From IMG/VR virus record IMGVR_UViG_3300029883_000002, positions 1 to 64,000 of that record: a DNA stretch of 64,000 nucleotides; one strand, given 5' to 3'. This document shows, piece by piece, positions 1 to 8,899 of the stretch. The stretch is from a virus. A model generated the notes under the pieces. It was not told where the DNA came from. It saw only the letters and a program-made list of their open reading frames with translations, and ran no database searches. The position numbers were made by a program, and so were the translations under genes. Positions within the stretch are counted from its first letter, which is position 1; each line of letters opens with the position of its first letter.

Positions 1-75
1 GCCGAAGCTGCTCCGCAGACTGAAGTGATTTCTGCCGAAGTCGATGTCGAAGAAGAAGAGGAAGTCGCCGAGTAA
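1..75 (+). CDS. C-terminal end of a GC-rich gene, unknown function (5' end outside window)
   Basis: Frame 1 is open from the first base to a TAA at 73-75 and gives 24 residues ending in a strongly acidic tail (VDVEEEEEVAE). Codons are GC-rich (GCC, GTC, GAG), like the other presumed highly expressed genes of this genome and unlike the AT-rich gene that follows. A strong hairpin follows directly. No function can be assigned from so short a piece. Confidence 0.7.
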   Translation, partial: AEAAPQTEVISAEVDVEEEEEVAE

Positions 76-86
76 TACGGATTCGA

Positions 87-120
87 TATACAGGAGAAAG
101 GACATCCTTTCTCCTGTATA
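87..120 (+). terminator. Intrinsic terminator
   Basis: A perfect 16-bp stem (TATACAGGAGAAAGGA and its complement) has a 2-nt centre and is followed by a T-rich tract. It lies just after the GC-rich gene at the window start. Confidence 0.85.
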
Positions 121-364
121 TTTATCTTATTTTTTATAATTTTAGATACTCTCATTACTGTTGTGACTGTTCATATTTTAAATAACTGAAGTATAAATAC
201 ATCAATGACACTAGCTTATATTTACTTGTTTTTCAATGAAATTTGATATCATCGGATATCTATATTCTTGTATTTATGAATAAACTATATTTTGAAATTT
301 AAATATTTCTGAGTCGGATTATACTATGAATTTTTACTTGTTTTTTAAAGGAACGGTCAGGAAA

Positions 365-3016
365 ATGACTTCAAAAACTATCTTTACAGACCCGCTTTCA
401 GTCGATGTGTGGAATCGCACATATCGATATGGTGACGAACCAACTGTGGATGATACTTTCAATAGAGCTGCTATTCATTGTGCTAATATAGAAAAGAATC
501 AACAATTAAGAACAAAGTGGACTAAGAAATTTAATTCTATTATGACTAATTTTGGCTTTGTTCCAGGTGGTCGTATCTTAGCAAATATTGGAACTAAATT
601 TACAGGTACATCCTTACATAACTGCTTTATTAGCCCTCTTATAAAATTCGATGTTGATTCTATTGAAGGTATTTATACGACACTTATGCATCAAGCAATG
701 ACTCTTAAATCAGAAGGTGGTTGGGGATTTAATTTTGGCGTTTTTGGCCCTCGCGGTCGTCATATTCGTGGTTCTGGCGCCGAATCTCCTGGTATTGTTT
801 CTTGGATGGAATTATTTGATAAATCTTCAGATGTTCTCACTCGTGGTTCTGGAAATGATTATAAAAATTCAGATGTTAAGAAGAAGATCCGTAAGGGCGC
901 TCAGATGGCTATTTGTCCTGATTGGCATCCTGATGTTATTGAATTTATTGTTGCTAAACAGACTCCTAATTATCTAACTAAGTTCAATATGTCGGTTGCA
1001 CTATCGAATGAATTTATGGAACGATATACTACTATAGAAATTAAGAAAGAAGTTATCAATAGTTATAACGATCTAATCAAATCTGTTCCTCAAGATGAAG
1101 TTCATGACGAAGTTGTTTCCTTATATATCGATAGAATTGAACAGTTAGAACGTGATATTAATACATCAAATATTTGGTTATTGGAATATCCTGATACAAA
1201 ATTTGATAAGTATAAAACTGAATGGGATGGTAATCTTAACAAGTGGAAAGCTGCTGGATATCCTGTTATAGTCTATAATGAAACTACAGTTATTGAACTT
1301 TTTGATATCATTACAGAAAATACATATAAGCGTAATGAGCCTGGTATCCTATTCTTAGACCGTGCTCAACAGTTAAATACATTCTGGTATGGTGATAATA
1401 TCTTTGCTTCCAACCCTTGCGGTGAACAGTTGATGTCTGATGGTAATGTTTGTAATGTGGGAAATACCAATGTTGCTGCTTTTTGTGAATTCGATGGTAC
1501 TAAGTTTGTATTTAATAGAGATAAATTCATCGAGGCTGTTAAGACAAGTGTTAGATATCTTGATAACATTATTGATGTTGCTAAATATCCTCTCCCTGAA
1601 TATGAAAAGAATTCCAAAGAAAAGCGCCGTATTGGAACTGGTCTGTTCGGTATTGGTTCTGCTTTATATCTATTAAAACTTAAATATGGTTCTAAAGAAG
1701 CTATTGCTTTTTGTAATAGTTTCTGTAGTGATTATGCAGTTGCTGCTTATGAAGCATCTATTGATCTTGCTGTAGAAAAAGGTATGTTCCCTCTTTGTAA
1801 TCCGTTGGAACATGCAAGTGGTATTTTTATAAATAGACTTAATCTCAGTAAAGAATATATGGAAAAATTACTTAAGCGTGGTATTCGCAATAGTGCAGTT
1901 CTTTCATTCCAGCCTACTGGAAATGGATCTTCTTTTGCTAATGTTGTAAGTAGTGGTATGGAACCAGTTTTCAGTAAAGAGTATGATCGTTGGGTTATTA
2001 TGGATGTTATTCCTGAAGATATTAAAGATGTTACTCCAAACTTCTTTAAGAATGAATTCTTTGAAACTTCTATGTTTAAATTTGAAAAACGTGGCGATGA
2101 CGATGTGTTGGTCGGTACTTCTAAAAACGGTAATAGTTATATGATTGATAAAAATCGTGGATTGACTATGAAGTATGCTTGTAAAGATTTTGCTATTCGC
2201 TTATTGGACGACTATGGTATTCGTGATCAATACGAAGATGTTTTAGTTACTGCTGAGGATCTTACAGTTCAAGAACATATTGATATGCTTTCTGTATTTG
2301 CATATTGGGTTGATAGTTCTATCTCTAAGACTATTAACGTTCCTAATGATTATCCTTATTCTGATTTTAAGAAAGTTTATCTTGAAGCATTTAAAGGTGG
2401 TAATATCAAAGGATTGACAACATATCGTTCTGGTACTATGATGGCTGTTCTTGAGACTTCTAGTAATAAAGAAATTATTGTTGAAGATGAAATCGTTGAA
2501 GAAATGAAACTAGCCGATACGCTCCCTGCCGCTCGACATGTTGTAAATTCTGAAGGTAAGAAGTGGTATATTCATATTACTCTTGATGAAGATAATAATC
2601 GCCCAGTAGAAATATTCGTCGATACAAATGCCCGTGAGAAAAATATTAAGCATTCAACAACTACTGTTATTAGTCAATTATTAGCATTTGCACAAGAAAA
2701 AGGTGTTCATGCCTCTCAGATAGAATCTATTCAACAGAAGATAGATAATACTACAGCTTACGTACATAAATTATGTAAAGTTCTTTCACTTATTCTTAGA
2801 CATGGTATTCATATTAAAAATCTTGTTAAAGAGCTTGATAAAATCGATTGTGATCTAGGGTCGACCATTTTCCATATTAGAAAAATCCTTAGTTCTTATA
2901 TTAAGGATGGTGAAAAAGTTGATGGTGAGTCGTGTCAGAATTGCGGCTCTACTATGATTGTTTATGAAGATGGTTGTAAAACATGTAAGAACTGTGGTTC
3001 GAGTAAGTGCGGCTGA
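365..3016 (+). CDS. nrdJ: Adenosylcobalamin-dependent (class II) ribonucleotide reductase
   Basis: Reduces ribonucleotides to deoxyribonucleotides for phage DNA synthesis, using coenzyme B12 rather than an oxygen-dependent small subunit. Visible class II features: GFVPGGR (about residues 64-70), an active-site cysteine in HNCF (C87), the glycine-rich GGWGFNF segment, NPCGEQ with the thiyl-radical cysteine (about C352), the PTGNGSS loop (about 516), a TSCPD-like segment, and a C-terminal cysteine ribbon (CQNCG...GCKTCKNCGSSKCG) that probably re-reduces the active site. The length of 883 aa is normal. I prefer ATG 365 over the in-frame ATG 326 because AGG-rich sequence precedes it and MTSKT fits family N-termini. 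A two-way palindrome follows. The gene is AT-rich like most of the genome. The leader (121-364) has a small GATATC hairpin at 245-260 but no clear promoter motif. Confidence 0.93.
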   Translation: MTSKTIFTDPLSVDVWNRTYRYGDEPTVDDTFNRAAIHCANIEKNQQLRTKWTKKFNSIMTNFGFVPGGRILANIGTKFTGTSLHNCFISPLIKFDVDSIEGIYTTLMHQAMTLKSEGGWGFNFGVFGPRGRHIRGSGAESPGIVSWMELFDKSSDVLTRGSGNDYKNSDVKKKIRKGAQMAICPDWHPDVIEFIVAKQTPNYLTKFNMSVALSNEFMERYTTIEIKKEVINSYNDLIKSVPQDEVHDEVVSLYIDRIEQLERDINTSNIWLLEYPDTKFDKYKTEWDGNLNKWKAAGYPVIVYNETTVIELFDIITENTYKRNEPGILFLDRAQQLNTFWYGDNIFASNPCGEQLMSDGNVCNVGNTNVAAFCEFDGTKFVFNRDKFIEAVKTSVRYLDNIIDVAKYPLPEYEKNSKEKRRIGTGLFGIGSALYLLKLKYGSKEAIAFCNSFCSDYAVAAYEASIDLAVEKGMFPLCNPLEHASGIFINRLNLSKEYMEKLLKRGIRNSAVLSFQPTGNGSSFANVVSSGMEPVFSKEYDRWVIMDVIPEDIKDVTPNFFKNEFFETSMFKFEKRGDDDVLVGTSKNGNSYMIDKNRGLTMKYACKDFAIRLLDDYGIRDQYEDVLVTAEDLTVQEHIDMLSVFAYWVDSSISKTINVPNDYPYSDFKKVYLEAFKGGNIKGLTTYRSGTMMAVLETSSNKEIIVEDEIVEEMKLADTLPAARHVVNSEGKKWYIHITLDEDNNRPVEIFVDTNAREKNIKHSTTTVISQLLAFAQEKGVHASQIESIQQKIDNTTAYVHKLCKVLSLILRHGIHIKNLVKELDKIDCDLGSTIFHIRKILSSYIKDGEKVDGESCQNCGSTMIVYEDGCKTCKNCGSSKCG

Positions 3017-3026
3017 TCTGATGATC

Positions 3027-3058
3027 GGTATAGGATGGGCAATTGCCCATCCTATACC
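3027..3058 (+). terminator. Palindromic terminator after nrdJ
   Basis: A perfect 32-nt palindrome centred on GCAATTGC begins 10 nt after the nrdJ stop codon. Confidence 0.75.
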
Positions 3059-3078
3059 ATATAAAAAATTTATAGATA

Positions 3079-3086
3079 TATATTAC
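3079..3086 (+). promoter_or_regulatory. Phage promoter motif TATATTAC
   Basis: TATATTAC in the context ATATATATTAC. It lies between the nrdJ terminator and the next gene, 76 nt before its start. It is one of about twelve similarly placed copies in the window. Confidence 0.6.
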
Positions 3087-3162
3087 ATGTTTGAAACATC
3101 TAAAAAATATCTTAAAAACAATAACTACTATTGAGACAATACCATCATGGAGGATTAAAATA

Positions 3163-3507
3163 ATGGAAGATCTAGATATCGTAAATGAAGCTACACTCAG
3201 GATAAAAATATCTATATTTAAAGCTAATATTGTAATATTAGAAAATAGTAATATACCTGATGATGTATATTGTTTTCTAACGGATGATGAACATCCTGTC
3301 AACCAAACATCTTATTTGAAATATATAATTAGACAAATAGTTGATATAGCTGATATGATTCTTATAACACACGACGGGAAAGTTAATTATGAACTCTTAC
3401 GTGAGTTAAGAAAAGATAATATTAAAATAGGACCTGGAGAGAAAGATAGTTTTGGTTGGTTAACTGGAGTTATTTATACCAAAAAAGGAAAAATAGTATA
3501 CGGTTAA
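3163..3507 (+). CDS. Hypothetical protein (114 aa)
   Basis: Not recognised. The frame extends upstream to 3091, but ATG 3163 is preceded by GGAGG at good spacing, so translation probably starts there (MEDLDIVNEA). The protein is mixed alpha/beta with a short hydrophobic stretch (IRQIVDIADMILIT) and no clear motif. It is a single-gene unit with its own promoter motif upstream and a perfect hairpin downstream, which suggests a small early accessory function. This is an inference from layout only. Confidence 0.7.
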   Translation: MEDLDIVNEATLRIKISIFKANIVILENSNIPDDVYCFLTDDEHPVNQTSYLKYIIRQIVDIADMILITHDGKVNYELLRELRKDNIKIGPGEKDSFGWLTGVIYTKKGKIVYG

Positions 3508-3521
3508 TGATTAAACAATAG

Positions 3522-3555
3522 ATGAGGGTATGGAGCATGTGCTCCATACCCTCAT
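3522..3555 (+). terminator. Intrinsic terminator
   Basis: A 16-bp perfect stem (ATGAGGGTATGGAGCA and its complement) with a TG centre, followed by TATCTTTTTT. Confidence 0.85.
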
Positions 3556-3594
3556 ATCTTTTTTATAAAAGTGCATTTCCGTTTTAAATAGATA

Positions 3595-3602
3595 TATATT
3601 AC
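3595..3602 (+). promoter_or_regulatory. Phage promoter motif TATATTAC
   Basis: GATATATATTACTTTATTGA context, immediately after a terminator and 54 nt before the lipoprotein gene start. Confidence 0.65.
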
Positions 3603-3655
3603 TTTATTGACTTAAAGGTATTAATTTACCTATATCCTTTCTAGGAGATCGGATC

Positions 3656-4384
3656 ATGTTGAAGATTATCATGAGCGTGATGGTCGCCATTACGTTAAGT
3701 GCTTGCGCTGCTCAGCAAGAGTCGCCCAAGACTGTCAAGCAGGAAAAGTCTGAGGAAGTCATTCAGGCTATGCCTGATTGGGTTAAGAACCCTCCGACGG
3801 GTGAAGGTTATGTGTTCGGTATCGGAAGTGGCGTCTCTGCTATTTCCAGCTATGCTCGGGAACGAGCTATTCACGATGCCATCTTGGATCTTGCTCGTCA
3901 GCAGGATTCTGAGATGACCTCGAAACAGCGTGAGTATATTTCCGAAACCGGAGACGAAACACACCGCAAAGCAAACTCGACATCCGATCGTGCATCGACA
4001 ATGACCATCAAGCGGATGGTCGGAGCTTTCTCAGTCATTAAGACTGAGTTCTATTCGATGCCGAATGGAAACTTCAAGGTATATGCTCTTGTCAAGTGCG
4101 AACTTGGCAACGGCGATACCGTCGATACCAACAAAGCTGCTACTGATACAGTGACTGAACAGAAGGCCAAGGAGGCACATCAAAATGAAGATCCTGACGC
4201 GTCGAAACAACCGGAAAATGATCCGCCTGCTGCGCAGCCTCAAGTATCTAGTGACGATAGTCCCGATACTGGTCATCTTGTTCCTCATAAAAATAAGTAC
4301 CAGGTCATCTCTGGTCCTGTGAACAACGAACCGCCACCTCCTGTGGCAGATCCACTTCCTCCCGTGAAGCGATTGGCCCTTTAG
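3656..4384 (+). CDS. LPP20-like outer-membrane lipoprotein
   Basis: Predicted exported lipoprotein: a 16-residue signal peptide ends in the lipobox LSAC with the lipidated cysteine at C17. The mature part has PDWVKNPP followed by GYVFGIGSG and alanine-rich helices (residues about 40-150). This is the layout of the LPP20 family, which includes the flagellar outer-membrane protein FlgP. The C-terminal third is proline-rich and low in complexity, as expected for a periplasmic or surface linker. A good ribosome site (CTAGGAGA) precedes ATG 3656. It is followed after 32 nt by a second exported protein, and the two are probably co-transcribed from the promoter at 3595. Codons are more GC-rich than in the flanking genes, which fits recent host origin or high expression. 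The role in phage biology is unknown; envelope remodelling or superinfection control are possibilities. Confidence 0.7.
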   Translation: MLKIIMSVMVAITLSACAAQQESPKTVKQEKSEEVIQAMPDWVKNPPTGEGYVFGIGSGVSAISSYARERAIHDAILDLARQQDSEMTSKQREYISETGDETHRKANSTSDRASTMTIKRMVGAFSVIKTEFYSMPNGNFKVYALVKCELGNGDTVDTNKAATDTVTEQKAKEAHQNEDPDASKQPENDPPAAQPQVSSDDSPDTGHLVPHKNKYQVISGPVNNEPPPPVADPLPPVKRLAL

Positions 4385-4416
4385 ATCTGATCAGATGGTC
4401 AGAGAAGGAGTAAATC

Positions 4417-5208
4417 ATGCGTGTATTACTATCTCTGATCCTTATGATCGCCTGTGGTTCTGCAATGGCCGAGACACAGTATACCACCGAGAATGGTACT
4501 TATACTCTCGGTGACAATGACACCAAAGCGCAGGCCCAAAAAGCCTGCATCGAAAATGCCAAACAGTCGGCTATAGAAAAGGCCGGTGTATTCGTGAATT
4601 CGAATTTTCAAGATCGGAAACACGAAGGAGAAGAAGGATACAAAGAATCATCTTCTGTGTCTCTGAGCTCTATTTCTGCTGGTATTGTTTTGGCAGAAGT
4701 TCAAAGCCAGTCTATGATGATCGAACCATCGGGTCATCAGGTTACGAACTGTGTAGTTCGTGTCGGAATTGATCCCGAAGAGATCAAAAAAGCATCTACT
4801 ACTGCTTCTGTTAATACAGATCAGTTGAAGAAGCTGAATGAAGAAGTTGCTGCTCTGAAGATGCAAATCGCAGAGCAGCAAAAGAAACAAGCTGACAATC
4901 AGGTACCTTCCAATGTTTCTCAGAACACTCAGACTACGGCCGTTAGTGTTCCTCGGATCGTTGACGAGGATAAGGTTGTTTACACATATAGTCCCGCACC
5001 GCCTCAGGTTGTGTATGCGCCCCCTCCAGGATATGTGGAACGACAGACTTATACCTTACAGCCCCCTCCTCCCGTTCGTCATCAGGAGAGAGTCTTCTAT
5101 ATTCATCCTCAGACGGTACCGTATGGCTATTATCAGACGGTACCGTATGGCTATTACCAGCGGAGTGTTTCTTATGGTGGATGGGGTGGAGCTAGGAGGT
5201 TTCATTAA
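4417..5208 (+). CDS. Exported periplasmic protein with FlgT_N-like domain
   Basis: A Sec signal peptide (cleavage after ...GSAMA, about residue 18) precedes a domain (about 20-125) with the pattern of FlgT N-terminal domains: a TENGTYTLG strand, an alanine-rich helix AKQSAIEKAGVFV, a polar S-rich segment, SAGIVLAEV, and a closing VVRVGIDPEE. A short coiled coil (about 128-160) and a Pro/Tyr-rich C-terminus with the duplicated octapeptide QTVPYGYY follow. GGAG precedes the ATG. It is paired with the LPP20-like lipoprotein upstream, recalling the FlgP/FlgT pair of Vibrio-type flagella, although a flagellar role is only an inference. It ends in RRFH and a strong terminator. Confidence 0.65.
   Translation: MRVLLSLILMIACGSAMAETQYTTENGTYTLGDNDTKAQAQKACIENAKQSAIEKAGVFVNSNFQDRKHEGEEGYKESSSVSLSSISAGIVLAEVQSQSMMIEPSGHQVTNCVVRVGIDPEEIKKASTTASVNTDQLKKLNEEVAALKMQIAEQQKKQADNQVPSNVSQNTQTTAVSVPRIVDEDKVVYTYSPAPPQVVYAPPPGYVERQTYTLQPPPPVRHQERVFYIHPQTVPYGYYQTVPYGYYQRSVSYGGWGGARRFH
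5110..5157 (+). repeat. Two tandem 24-bp repeats within the FlgT_N-like gene
   Basis: Units 5110-5133 and 5134-5157 differ only in the last base and each encode QTVPYGYY, an in-frame duplication. Confidence 0.9.
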
Positions 5209-5212
5209 GGGT

Positions 5213-5244
5213 AGGGACTGTGGTGCATGTGCACTACAGTCCCT
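5213..5244 (+). terminator. Intrinsic terminator
   Basis: AGGGACTGTGGTGCA pairs with TGCACTACAGTCCCT around a TG centre, with one G-T pair. CTCTTTTATTTTTTT follows. Confidence 0.85.
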
Positions 5245-5323
5245 CTCTTTTATTTTTTTCTATTAAATTTGAAATATTTAATATTTAAAGAGATGATATA
5301 GAAATACTGAAAGGTGATTTCTA

Positions 5324-5845
5324 ATGTCAATTATCATTTCTGACTATGATATTGTTTTAGGATGTCATATTAATCAACCTGTTATTTATTTTACACCCAT
5401 ACAAATAAAAACAATGAGAGAAAGAATATTTAAATTAGATCAGACTGATTTTTCTAAGTTGTTAGGAATGAGTAGAACTTCTATTTGCCAATGGGAAAAC
5501 GATAGACGATATTGTTGTTATAATACTTTAATATTATTAAATATGATTTATAGACTTTATTATAATGACATCGACAAGGTTAAAAATGCTATAAAAGTCA
5601 TTAATAATTATAAGAATAAAAAGAAATATGCTAAAGATCTTATTAATAAAATATTAAATGATAATAGTTTATCTCATATACAATTAAATAAGTACATGTA
5701 TAATTTTGATATTAATAATAGTGCTGTTAGAACATGGTCTAATTCAAAACACGAACCTCGTGGTAGTGCATTGATATTATTAACTATGTTGGATATTTAT
5801 GGTATTGATTTTATCAACAACACTCTCAATATAAGGAAAAATTGA
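5324..5845 (+). CDS. Protein with two helix-turn-helix (XRE-like) domains
   Basis: A probable DNA-binding regulator. Residues about 24-72 (TPIQIKTMRERIF...QTDFSKLLGMSRTSICQWENDRR) form a clear XRE/HTH_3 domain. A second, weaker copy lies at about 115-160 (HIQLNKYMYNFDINNSAVRTWSNSKHEPRG). The two share the sequence logic R-T-(x)-WxN(D/S)(R/K). AGGTGATTTCT precedes ATG 5324. The downstream gene starts within a few bases of its stop, so the two are probably translated together. The target is unknown; it could control phage accessory genes. Confidence 0.7.
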   Translation: MSIIISDYDIVLGCHINQPVIYFTPIQIKTMRERIFKLDQTDFSKLLGMSRTSICQWENDRRYCCYNTLILLNMIYRLYYNDIDKVKNAIKVINNYKNKKKYAKDLINKILNDNSLSHIQLNKYMYNFDINNSAVRTWSNSKHEPRGSALILLTMLDIYGIDFINNTLNIRKN

Positions 5846-5849
5846 GGAT

Positions 5850-6704
5850 ATGTCAGAGATGTATGAATCTACTAAAATTTCTCAAAACAAAATTGTAGAA
5901 ATTATTAGAGAACTTTTTACTTATGGAGAATTGTGTGTCGATAGAGACGATAATATTCATAATCTTAGAACTCACAAAGTCTATAAATCTTTTGGATCTT
6001 CGTCGGCATATATGACATTTTCTTATAGTAAAGATGGTATTGGAAAAATAAAGTTTCCTAAAAGATTGGTTGTCTGGATGCATTATAACGATATGAATCC
6101 TCCACCGGACAATAAAGTTATTTTAACACACAGTACTGAAAAGAATGATTTTAGATATAGATATATGTTTTTAGATAATGATTCTGGTGTAACGAAGAAA
6201 AGAGCTTTGACAGAAGAACAAGTTCTTAGATATAGAAAGGCATATAGTGAAGGAACTATGTCTCTTGGTGAAATTACTCTAGTTTTAAGTGATGTATTAA
6301 AGAAATCTGGTGTTGAATCTATGTTACGTGGTAAAACATATAAAGATTATCAAATATTCCCTACTCCGGTTAAAGAAACAAAAATAACTCTTAATAGACT
6401 TGTTAGAGAAAGAAAAGCTACTAAGAAAATAGTACATTATGTATCTGATGATCTTGTATGTGTTACAGATATACCATATGAAACACCATCACCAAATTCT
6501 CTTAGACAGATCATTATTTATCATATGCATTTTGTTAAGAAAGTACCACTTGTATATGTTGCAGAAGTTTTTCATTATGAATTAGATTTTACAAAAGAAC
6601 AATACGAAGCATATCAAACTGAACATTATGCAAATGATATTAGAAAAGTTAGAGTAAAATATGGTAGAAGAAAAGATGTCTGTGAAAGATATAAATTACT
6701 TTAG
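5850..6704 (+). CDS. HNH-fold-like phage protein with C-terminal DNA-binding repeat (uncertain)
   Basis: The segment at about residues 70-115 (FPKRLVVWMHYNDMNPPPDNKVILTHS...FRYRYMFLDND) resembles the H...N core of phage HNH/homing-type endonucleases. It is followed by LTEEQVLRYRKAYSEGTMSLGEI, the winged or HTH tail often attached to such nucleases. The canonical second catalytic His is not obvious, so activity is doubtful. ATG 5850 sits only 2 nt from GAGGA; the next ATG (5859) is an alternative start. It lies directly behind the double-HTH gene and ends before a strong terminator. Confidence 0.5.
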   Translation: MSEMYESTKISQNKIVEIIRELFTYGELCVDRDDNIHNLRTHKVYKSFGSSSAYMTFSYSKDGIGKIKFPKRLVVWMHYNDMNPPPDNKVILTHSTEKNDFRYRYMFLDNDSGVTKKRALTEEQVLRYRKAYSEGTMSLGEITLVLSDVLKKSGVESMLRGKTYKDYQIFPTPVKETKITLNRLVRERKATKKIVHYVSDDLVCVTDIPYETPSPNSLRQIIIYHMHFVKKVPLVYVAEVFHYELDFTKEQYEAYQTEHYANDIRKVRVKYGRRKDVCERYKLL

Positions 6705-6710
6705 GCGTGG

Positions 6711-6750
6711 ATATAACAAGAGACGCCGTATGGGGCGTCTCTTGTTATAT
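6711..6750 (+). terminator. Intrinsic terminator
   Basis: A 17-bp perfect stem (6711-6727 with 6734-6750) enclosing GTATGG, followed by TTTTTTATC. Confidence 0.9.
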
Positions 6751-6791
6751 TTTTTATCATTTTATAGTTTTAGTCGTATGAGGAAACTGTC

Positions 6792-7553
6792 ATGTTTAAT
6801 AGGTCTCTTATATATCACACATGTGAGTTAGAAAAGACAAATATAAATTACATACAACCTAGTGACATTGATGTATTTGGTACTGAATCTTATATAGAAA
6901 CAACAAACACACATTTATCTGGACATATTGAAAGATCAAATCATATCCTAAAACACATTGATAATTTTATTGAAGAAATAGAATCAAATATGTCGAAAAA
7001 ACAATTTAGTGAAGAAAAATTCAAGTTATTGAAAACAAAGAAAAATACATTAAAATGTAATGATCTATTATCTGGATTACAAGAATCATTTAAGTTAGTA
7101 AATATTACAAAAAGTATTTTAAATATGCCTATTTCTAAAAGTGAAGAAGATTTGAAAAAGTTAATTGATAAAATAAAGAATATAAATCTTAAGATGTTTA
7201 CTTCTGTTGAAAAAGATCATGGACGATATTACATCATTGTTCCTAATGATAAAATCAATAAAGTATCTTCTGGTAAAGATGTTACCTATACCTCTTTAGG
7301 ATATTCAAAATTATTTATTTCTAAAATTACTGATGGAAATTATAAAAATATATTGACATCTCTTATTAATTTAAAATCTGATTTTGAAAATGTTACTAAG
7401 AAATATGAATCTTCAGATAAATCTAAATATGCTAGAGCGCATCATTTTGCAGTATATGAACTCTACAGATGTAATCTTGAAAGAAGTTGGTATTATTATT
7501 TTGATAATGCTTTGGTCATTGCTAAGACGATAGTAAAAGGAAGTTATATTTAA
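6792..7553 (+). CDS. Hypothetical protein (253 aa), possibly structural
   Basis: Not recognised. It is mostly helical and rich in Lys, Ser and Asn, with charged helices at about 60-125. An early VFGTESYIE segment carries a G-x-E-like site similar to the putative head-protease sites in the internal head proteins of this window, and a short strand-rich part (HGRYYIIVPNDK) follows. This is too weak to call it a head protein. It starts at ATG 6792 behind GAGGAAACTGTC, with a 60-nt gap to the next gene. Confidence 0.65.
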   Translation: MFNRSLIYHTCELEKTNINYIQPSDIDVFGTESYIETTNTHLSGHIERSNHILKHIDNFIEEIESNMSKKQFSEEKFKLLKTKKNTLKCNDLLSGLQESFKLVNITKSILNMPISKSEEDLKKLIDKIKNINLKMFTSVEKDHGRYYIIVPNDKINKVSSGKDVTYTSLGYSKLFISKITDGNYKNILTSLINLKSDFENVTKKYESSDKSKYARAHHFAVYELYRCNLERSWYYYFDNALVIAKTIVKGSYI

Positions 7554-7613
7554 ATTACATATTAAATAATTTAAACATTATACGAAATGTAGTAGAAGAA
7601 AAGGTATAGATAT

Positions 7614-7994
7614 ATGACAACACATAAAGAATTTGTTGATATTATTAATGATCTATCAAGTTTTATAACAACATTATTAGAAACAAAAGACACTAGCACT
7701 AAGAATGATATTAATTATGTTTATATTACTAGTTTGTTTTATGATACAATATTAACTCATTTTAAAACACATCTAGGTAATTTTTATAAGATTGAATTTA
7801 AAGAATTTAATGATGGCTTAGATAATCATAGACAATCAGATAATATAAATATTAGAGATAGTATTATATATTTCATCAATTTCTATAAAGAACTAAAAGC
7901 AAGTAATGAATTTATTACTACTTTAACACATATGGATAATAAACTTATTATATTAATAAGGATTAAAGAATTGGATTATTTGTCTATTTTATAA
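7614..7994 (+). CDS. Hypothetical protein (126 aa)
   Basis: Not recognised. It is a small, predominantly helical protein ending in a hydrophobic strand (NKLIILIRIKEL). AAAAGG lies about 10 nt before ATG 7614. The layout (helices followed by a terminal beta segment) resembles the next gene and the gene at 25858, so these may be distant paralogues; the resemblance is weak. Confidence 0.6.
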   Translation: MTTHKEFVDIINDLSSFITTLLETKDTSTKNDINYVYITSLFYDTILTHFKTHLGNFYKIEFKEFNDGLDNHRQSDNINIRDSIIYFINFYKELKASNEFITTLTHMDNKLIILIRIKELDYLSIL

Positions 7995-8020
7995 ACTCCA
8001 GGAAACACGGAAGAGAAAAC

Positions 8021-8473
8021 ATGAGCAATATAGTAGCCAACAACAACAACGTCTTGTCTTTTGACGGAATGTCGAATGTTATTAAGAACGCATTTGATAA
8101 TTTTAATAATATGATTTCTGATGAGAATGATACTAATTTTAAGATCATTAGTCCTGCAATTATTGATTTTATTAAACGGACTGTTTCTCGTGAAATCGTA
8201 AACGGTGTTTTAAATTCATTATCTAATAGAACTATTATTCCGTATGTTATGTTTACCAATATGATTCAGCAAGAATTATCCAAAAATCAGTTACTTAATA
8301 TTGATAAGACTTTTGTAAATGCGCCTATGACATATTTTATTAAGTTGTACCACGAACTTAATAAAGAATTTAGTAGAGATCCTGATAAAACAAAGGTGGT
8401 TGTTGGTTATGGTCCTGATGGTATGTTATGTATTGTTATTACAATAAACTATGCTAATCTGACTGGTATGTAA
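8021..8473 (+). CDS. Hypothetical protein (150 aa)
   Basis: Not recognised. An Asn-rich N-terminus is followed by helices and a C-terminal strand pair (TKVVVGYGPDGMLCIVITINY). The beginning is unusually GC-rich and C-rich for this region. AGGAAACACGGAAGAGAAAAC precedes the ATG. It ends 3 nt before the deoxyribosyltransferase-like gene, so it is likely in the same operon. Confidence 0.65.
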   Translation: MSNIVANNNNVLSFDGMSNVIKNAFDNFNNMISDENDTNFKIISPAIIDFIKRTVSREIVNGVLNSLSNRTIIPYVMFTNMIQQELSKNQLLNIDKTFVNAPMTYFIKLYHELNKEFSRDPDKTKVVVGYGPDGMLCIVITINYANLTGM

Positions 8474-8476
8474 TCT

Positions 8477-8899
8477 ATGAAAGTTTTTCTTGGAGGAACA
8501 TCTTGTTCAAATTGGCGTAATAAAATTATTCCACTCTTGAAGATAGATTATTTTCATCCTATCGTTAATGACTGGACAAATGAAGCATATCGAAAAGAAT
8601 TAGAAGCTAAAGAAGAATGTGATTACTTATTGTTTGTTATTACTCCAGAAATGCAAGGTTGTTATTCAATAGCAGAAGCTGTTGATTTCAGCAATAAGAA
8701 TCCAGATAGACTTATGTTTTGCGTATTAGATAATTACAATGATAAGAAATTTGATGAATTTAATGTACGTTCTTTACGTGCTACTATTAACCTTATTAAA
8801 GGAAATGGTGGTAGGATTTTTAATACTCTAAAAGCAGCAGCTGTTTTCTTAAATGATAAAGCAGGAATGCATATACAGGAAGATAGTGATGCCGAATAG
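8477..8899 (+). CDS. Nucleoside 2-deoxyribosyltransferase-like protein
   Basis: Probable member of the nucleoside 2-deoxyribosyltransferase-like family found in many phages, acting in nucleotide salvage or turnover. It shows KVFLGGTSCSNWR at the N-terminus, PIVNDW, the CDYLLFVITPEMQGCYSIAEAVD core (substrate-site acidic residues and the helix after the fourth strand), and NKNPDRLMFCVLD. At 140 aa it is a single domain of usual size. The 3' end overlaps the start of the exonuclease gene by 11 nt, so translation is coupled. Confidence 0.8.
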   Translation: MKVFLGGTSCSNWRNKIIPLLKIDYFHPIVNDWTNEAYRKELEAKEECDYLLFVITPEMQGCYSIAEAVDFSNKNPDRLMFCVLDNYNDKKFDEFNVRSLRATINLIKGNGGRIFNTLKAAAVFLNDKAGMHIQEDSDAE

